A stretch of DNA of 64,000 nt from the NCBI GenBank assembly GCA_016648135.1, contig JADDOH010024980.1:434001-498000 (forward strand), in the 5' to 3' direction. The position numbers were made by a program, and so were the translations under genes. Shown piece by piece: positions 58,701-64,000 of this stretch. Every line of letters starts with the position of its first letter. The stretch's first letter is position 1. Below the pieces are notes generated by a model that was not told the DNA's origin, searched no databases, and saw only the letters and a program-made list of their open reading frames with translations. The stretch is from Agrypnia vestita. Taxonomy: Eukaryota > Arthropoda > Insecta > Trichoptera > Phryganeidae.

Positions 58701-61700
58701 TTTCTTAAATAGAAATACCTATATCTACCACATTTCTCAATCATTATTTTTCTTTAGCTAACGCCCATCTTTCGTCAAAGCTTCCATCTTCCATAACAAG
58801 TTGCAATATTATTTTTCATCAGTGCAGTAAGTTGCATGCATGCTGATAAAATTATACATTAATGTGTTAGCATATCAAAGTTATTTAAAATTATATTAAA
58901 ATCCTCAAAAATTTTGTGTTTAGGCCCTGCGTTCAACAAAAACATCCTATCCCTGTTAGTCTCGTTTTTAAATTTGAACCTAATACGAATCCCGGGAAAC
59001 GCCGGATACTAACCGCTACTATTAAACGCCTTAATAAATTATAATAAAATTTGCATAATAATTACATACATTAAATATAACACTTTTATGAATAATAATT
59101 ACATAATTACAACACAAATTAAACATATTCGTAGATTGTGAACGCGATATGATATGACAAAGCAATTATTCTATTCGTATATAACATTAGAATATTTGTC
59201 TCACTGTAGTCTCAGTATAACCAAGATTAAACACAGTGTTAGTTCACAGCAGCGAACATTTATAAAAAATAATCAATGATCATATTTTCAATAAAAAAAA
59301 AAATTTATTTCGTAAACAAAGTATTTCATGATATGACAAATATTTTGATATCATAATTAACGAGATTATTATACAAAAAATTCACAAATGCAATCCCTAA
59401 AACAATATTTCTGGGAGAAAAATATGCTATAAACATGTGGTCAAAAGATTTCCGATATATTTTCAGAATTTTTCGCTTCAGTTTTTGACAATTCTTCTCA
59501 ACGTAATTATTTTTCTCTCATTAATGAGTCTTTATTAAATAAATTATTAAGTTACATATTTTTACATGATCATACTACTTTGATACACTAATTTACATAT
59601 GCATGTTTATGCAAGCAGGTCGAAGATACTTTTAATTGGGATATTGGGATAAGTTTTAAATAATAATGTATAGTTTTTTATGTAGCGTGTACCCATTACT
59701 GTTAGTGTCTCATAAATAAATAAAAAAAGAATGTTGTTTTTGGGTAAATTTAATAAAAGTAAAAGTAATATTTTATGTATATCTTTAAGTATTTATTTTC
59801 TTTCGCCTTACAATGGCAATGTCATGTCATTCAGACGCCCTGTGGCAAAATCTTTTTAAAGATTAGTACAAAGAATGCGAAAAAATAAAGTTTTGTTAAA
59901 TTTCATTAGGATTAGATAAAATACGAAAGACGTAGATATTTTACATTTATTTCATTCGTTTTTTTGTAATTATTACACGACAACTGCCGTTACGTCCCGT
60001 TTTTTTCAGTGATTCTCTCTTTTTTCCGATTCAAGCGCCTATCTTAACAGGAGCTTTATATTATATAATTAATTGCCTATATTAATGATCAACTGCCTAC
60101 TTTTCATGAAAAAATATTATTTGCAGGATCTCAAAAAGGCGTTGGACAATTCCCAACGGGGTGTGGTTTACTTCAGCTTGGGAAGTAACGTAAAGTCTAA
60201 ACATCTTCCAATGGATATCAGAAAAATCTTTTTAAATGCCTTCAGGGAACTTCCCTACATGGTGTTGTGGAAATGGGAAGAAGACACACTTCCTGATCAG
60301 CCTGGCAATGTCATCATTTCAAAATGGTTTCCGCAACAAGACGTCTTGGGTAAGATATTCCTTTTAATTAATTTTATGACAAACTTTGAGTATATGATAT
60401 CAAATTCAGATTATATTTTTATTCAAAAGCTTTTGTAAACAATAATTTTCTTCGTCAGTATACTAAAACTTATACTACGTAAAGTAGGGGGGATTTTAGG
60501 CTTCCACAAACAAAACTGGCAAGAACACAAAATAGTTTGTACTATAAAGGTTTTAAATTGTTCAGTGAATTTCCAGCAAATGTGAAAGGAGTAAATAGTC
60601 TCCCTATTTTTCGTAGGTTAAGTGAATTTGTGGATTGTAAGTTAAATATATGATTAAGTTTTTGTTATTGTTTATTATTATATTGTTACATGTTTTTTTT
60701 TAAAGTCTTCTTTATTTTGTGCCAAATGTGAAAATGTGTTCCTATTTATGATTATTTATGTTGACATATGTTTAAGTGCTATGTTAATTTATGTTTAATT
60801 ACTAGACGAAAAAATTTGTACCCTTTTTAAACAAAATAAAAATATACAAACAAATAAATAAAAAATTAATCCATAACAAAATTATTCAATGATAGATTAG
60901 TCTCATTTTCACCCTGAGGAAAGAAATTATTGTTTCCAAAACCTATGTTTACTATTAAATCTACGTTCCTCGTACACCCCTTTTGTTTAGACTTCTAATG
61001 CACCTTCTTAAAGTGGACGATGCTGCATGAATGAGATTTTTTCTCTGGGTCAGATGACGAAAAAGTTTTTAGTAAAAAATCATATCTTTTTTTGTATTTC
61101 TGCACATTTTTGTATCTGCAAAAATCATGCGTCAGAGTGATGAGACGAAAGCTATGAAAGATTTTGTCTAAATATTGGATAAAAGATAAACTCACATACG
61201 CAATTGCATTTTTTTTAGCCCTTAATTACTCGCACGAAAAAAATTACATATTTTACATGTATCCACTATTTTCGAGATGAAACTATTATAATCACATTAT
61301 AAAGTTTTTCAATCGATATACTATATATGTTTTGAAGAAATAAATCGATCTAATATTTGATTACATTGTTGCAGGACACCCTAATGTACGAGCATTCATC
61401 ACACAAGGAGGACAACAGTCGATGGAAGAAGCTATTCATTATGGTGTACCCCTGATCGGAATACCGTTTATGGGAGATCAGCCATTAAATGTAGAAAAAA
61501 TGGTCAAGCTCGGCTTTGGGATTGGTCTTGATGTCGAAACAATCACTGTAGATATAGTCCGTAAGGCAGTTACTGACATTATCGAAAATTCGAGGTAACT
61601 CAGTTATTTACATTTTTTAATTTAAATTAGTGGATATTTTTCGCCGCTGATATGCATCAAAATGATGCAAAACATAGAATATTCTGAATATCTTCAATTT

Positions 61701-63038
61701 TTGCAATTTCACTATGTGGTATCATTTTATAAAAAAAAATAACCACTTTGTTTCAATCACGATTTATTTTTTTACAAAAATTCTACATGCTTCGTTAATT
61801 TATCCGAATTTCAATATTCAATTCAAATTTCAACAATCATTCAGAATATTCCTACCACCTTAAAGATTTTCATCACTATTTTGATTTTAATACAAGTTTT
61901 TAAACTTATCATACCAATACGCTGTTTTCATTTGGATATCCTAGAAATATTATAAATAAGGAAAAGTGTAAAATTATTAAAAATTAAAACAATTCACTTG
62001 AGTTCGAACCTCACTCCAGACCAGAAAGTTAGTCCTATTTTCATAGCACAAGCTTTAAGTTTAATTTGAAAATAGTAAGAATATTGATTTGACACGTATT
62101 CCGTGTTCTCATCTCTATTTGAAAAAAAAAAATCAAAAAAATAACGTGTATACAAAAAAAATTCACAATTCCACTTTAAAAAAAATGTAAAGGTGTTGTA
62201 ATGTATGTATTCTATATCATCGGAACGAATATATATGTCCCTAGCATAGTCTATTCAAATATATGAAAAAACTGATTTAGTACCTACATATATTCTACAA
62301 TTTTATTTAATAACTTCTTCTTATGGTGCCATCTCCTGTCGGAGATCGGCGATCATTCTGGCTTTTAGGACATTGTTCACCGCCGCACGGGACAACTCGG
62401 TCGAGTTACACTACCATACCACACCCTCAAGTTGCGCAGCCATGAGATGCGGCGTCTTCCTACGCTTCTTTTACCACTTATTTTCCCCTGGATAATGAGT
62501 AGGTTAAGACAATATTTTGGACCACTTATAATAAGCCCAAGATACTCCAGCTTTCTGATCTCCATTTGATATGACAACAAAAATTTGATAATAAGTGGAT
62601 GTTCTTACGGTGGAATTGGTCATCACTGAAGCCAGCTTATATAGGTCACAAGCCCTGGGCCATTTCATAAAGACTCGCTTACACGTTTTCCTTATAAAAT
62701 GCTTTGTCTCTGTGAGACTTGTATAATTTATCTTAATCAACCTTTTTTACAGTTACAAATCCAACATCACAAAGCTGCGCCAGCTCCTGTACGACCAGCC
62801 GCAGACGTCCCTGGAGCGGGCCGTCTGGTGGACGGAGTACGTCCTCAGGCACGGGGGAGCGCGCCACCTCAGGTCCCTGGCCGCCGACACCCCTGCCTAC
62901 GAGTACTTCATGCTGGACTTGCTGGCCGCCCTCCTGGCGGGCGCGGCCGCTGCGGGCCTCCTGGTCATCCTCACAGTGCGCTTTCTGCGTCGACTTGGGG
63001 AAGTCAATACATTTGGACGCAAGTTAAAAGCAACCTAA
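55770..63038 (+). CDS. UGT-E, UDP-glycosyltransferase (complete, 4 exons)
   Basis: Exons are 55770-56621, 60127-60349, 61375-61594 and 62753-63038, giving 526 codons. All introns are GT-AG with phases 0, 1 and 2. A signal peptide ends near residue 25 (ICHG). His39 in SISHQ is the catalytic base; FDLVIAES holds the Glu partner. Exon 3 gives FITQGGQQSMEEA with the usual Gly (TQGG), unlike the Cys of A-C, and Asp393-Gln394. Exon 4 has DQPQTSLERAVWWTEY, a hydrophobic anchor unusually rich in Ala and Leu, and a tail ending KLKAT (KxKxx ER retrieval). Exon 4 is much more GC-rich than the rest of the gene. Exon 1 is close to UGT-D. Exons 2-4 may also serve UGT-D. Confidence 0.93.
57370..57535 (+). 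repeat. Diverged SINE remnant
   Basis: The 3' half keeps 'cacagtaagaatattat', a ttccgtatacgcatctcc word and an A-rich end, like the SINE at 35765-35946. The tRNA head is eroded. Confidence 0.45.
57979..58065. other. 87-bp near-perfect hairpin
   Basis: 37-nt arms (57979-58015 and 58029-58065) pair with a single mismatch around a 13-nt loop. The arms start cttctgtgtatagttttctg. It could be a small foldback element or a hairpin RNA source. No homologous copy was found elsewhere in the window. Confidence 0.7.
58555..58700. other. Long hairpin, about 145 bp
   Basis: The left arm has agtatgtgtaagccgtgcgt and the right arm acgcacggcttacatatact. The centre is the near-palindrome ggtgtttacggttataaac. 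The arms are imperfect (bulges around gacgtacattg and aataatgtacc). This architecture is pre-miRNA- or foldback-like. Confidence 0.65.
60350..61374 (+). other. Intron 2 of UGT-E
   Basis: AT-rich. A degenerate hammerhead-like core (ccctgaggaaagaaatt … tttccaaaacc) lies at about 60911-60943. No exon. Confidence 0.6.
61985..62135 (+). mobile_element. SINE, 3' part
   Basis: Begins within the B-box region (gagttcgaacctcactccag) and continues 'catagcacaagctttaa', aaaatagtaagaatattgat and the A-rich tail. Same family as 35765-35946. Confidence 0.65.
62310..62600 (-). pseudogene. Non-LTR RT C-terminal relic (third family)
   Basis: The minus-strand frame gives MEIRKLEYLGLIISGPKYCL, then QGKISGKRSVGRRRISWLRN and LRVWYGS, typical of the last part of another insect LINE reverse transcriptase (GHxxRG … GKRxxGRRRxSWL). 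The frame breaks before 'AAVNNVLKARMIADLR'-like codons (about 62385-62335). Antisense in UGT-E intron 3. Confidence 0.7.
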
Positions 63039-63132
63039 TAGTTAAAAAATTAGCCAATGAATGAGTATCACGAAAACACGCCGAACCATTTTATTTTTAG
63101 TGTTGATCAAATTGTAAGATATTTAGAAACTA

Positions 63133-63138
63133 AATAAA
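63133..63138 (+). terminator. Poly(A) signal of UGT-E
   Basis: AATAAA about 95 bp past the stop. Confidence 0.6.
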
Positions 63139-63429
63139 CCCACATTTATAAAAGATCACAAGTTTTACTTCCATTTAATGAATTAAAAATAAAAATCCTT
63201 TTATGATAGAGTAAAGAAAGAAGATATCAGCAAAGAAGTAAACAGATCTTAAAATATAATTAATAGAAATAAACTTTGTATTCACCACTTTTTTATTGAA
63301 AATATTAACATGTTTCAGAGCCCATGCCCCCTTTCTATCTTTTAAATTTATTTTCATCTTAAGTAGGTACTTTATTATTATTCATTTTTCATATATAACT
63401 TTTTAATATTTCAATTGTCTATACTTCGA

Positions 63430-63700
63430 TTTTTACTTCCTTTCTTTTAACTCGTGGCGTCTGCTTGCTTGTTTCCTTGACGACAAAACTTTGGATCGAT
63501 TTTTAACCCTTTTCCCGTGATTCGATCGAGTTGAAACTTTGCAAGCAGACTCGTGTCAACGATCAAGAAGATCTATCAAATTTTTGTTAAAAAATAATAA
63601 TTATAGTATAATTTTGGATTTTTTTTAATTTTCAAATTGGAATCATTACAAAAGCTACCAACGGCGGCCCGATAACGTCACGGAATATTTAAAATTTGAA
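63430..63700. repeat. Dispersed repeat, copy 2
   Basis: Copy of the 52560-52830 repeat; the two are diverged but collinear across about 230 bp. Confidence 0.65.
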
Positions 63701-64000
63701 TTACTCCGTCAGTAGGTATAATAGGTACTTCACTACGAATTTCAAAAATTTATGACAATTGGTTTATGGATGACAGCACACTTCATTTTTTTATGAAGAA
63801 ATCAAATAATAAAGAGATATTTTTAGAGATTTCTGACATAGATATTTGTCTAGACATGTTTCATTTTCAGTCAATCAATTACTTAATTACATGATGGTAA
63901 ACTTAATTTACAAAGAAAGAGAGTATAATAAAACCTTCGTTTTTATGGGTTACTTTTAAAATTTATTTTTTTTACTATACAATTGTGTCCTGACGATAAG
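63701..64000. other. Window end, nothing recognised
   Basis: AT-rich DNA downstream of UGT-E with no exon of a further UGT. Confidence 0.4.

Larger units (their letters stand above)
56622..60126 (+). other. Intron 1 of UGT-E
   Basis: Contains two strong hairpins (57979-58065 and 58555-58700) and a diverged SINE (about 57370-57530). The rest is AT-rich without exons. It ends ttgcag (60121-60126). Confidence 0.65.
61595..62752 (+). other. Intron 3 of UGT-E
   Basis: Contains a 5'-truncated SINE (61985-62135) and an antisense LINE tail (62310-62600). It ends ttttttacag (62743-62752). Confidence 0.65.

Overview
The window looks like part of an insect nuclear genome, most likely a moth or butterfly. 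It is AT-rich, all genes are split by introns, transposon debris is dense, and every host gene recognised encodes a UDP-glycosyltransferase (UGT). The proteins resemble lepidopteran UGT33-like enzymes: an N-terminal signal peptide, an SHQ catalytic histidine, a TQxGQQS signature, a C-terminal membrane anchor and a KxKxx ER-retrieval tail. The lineage assignment is inference from remembered family features. No database search was possible.

Layout, all genes on the + strand. (1) 1-4733: the 3' half of UGT-A (exons 3-4); the window opens inside its intron 2. (2) 12505-20002: UGT-B, a complete four-exon gene of 519 codons, with a 23-bp minisatellite of about 40 units in intron 1. (3) 29604-38295: UGT-C, a close paralogue of B with four exons. 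Its exon 3 has lost the usual acceptor AG; an in-frame AG 30 bp upstream may replace it. (4) 41046-41882: UGT-D, a lone first exon with its own TATA/initiator but no exons 2-4 of its own. (5) 55770-63038: UGT-E, a complete four-exon gene of 526 codons with a separate TATA/initiator. D and E have phase-compatible donors, so the D-E segment may be an alternative-first-exon locus sharing exons 2-4 at 60127-63038.

A, B and C belong to one tandem segmental duplication. Introns 2 and 3, the exons, the 3' flank and the following intergenic DNA align between the A and B copies. A fragment of another exon 4 lies just downstream of C. Differences between copies date many insertions: a 6.0-kb element of unknown type (21897-27912) with internal tandem arrays, a 0.57-kb hAT-like MITE, an inverted-terminal Penelope-like insertion, and several non-LTR retrotransposon tails.

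A second theme is a scatter of hammerhead-ribozyme-like cores in Penelope-like repeats. Four loci (five cores) keep the CTGANGA and GAAA boxes around a perfect stem II. One nearby Penelope-like fragment (37505-37843) still shows a GIY-YIG endonuclease motif.

Functionally, the UGTs should act together in the ER membrane, conjugating small lipophilic compounds (plant allelochemicals, pigments, insecticides, hormones) with sugar from a UDP-sugar donor. The most variable patch between B and C lies in the N-terminal, acceptor-binding half.
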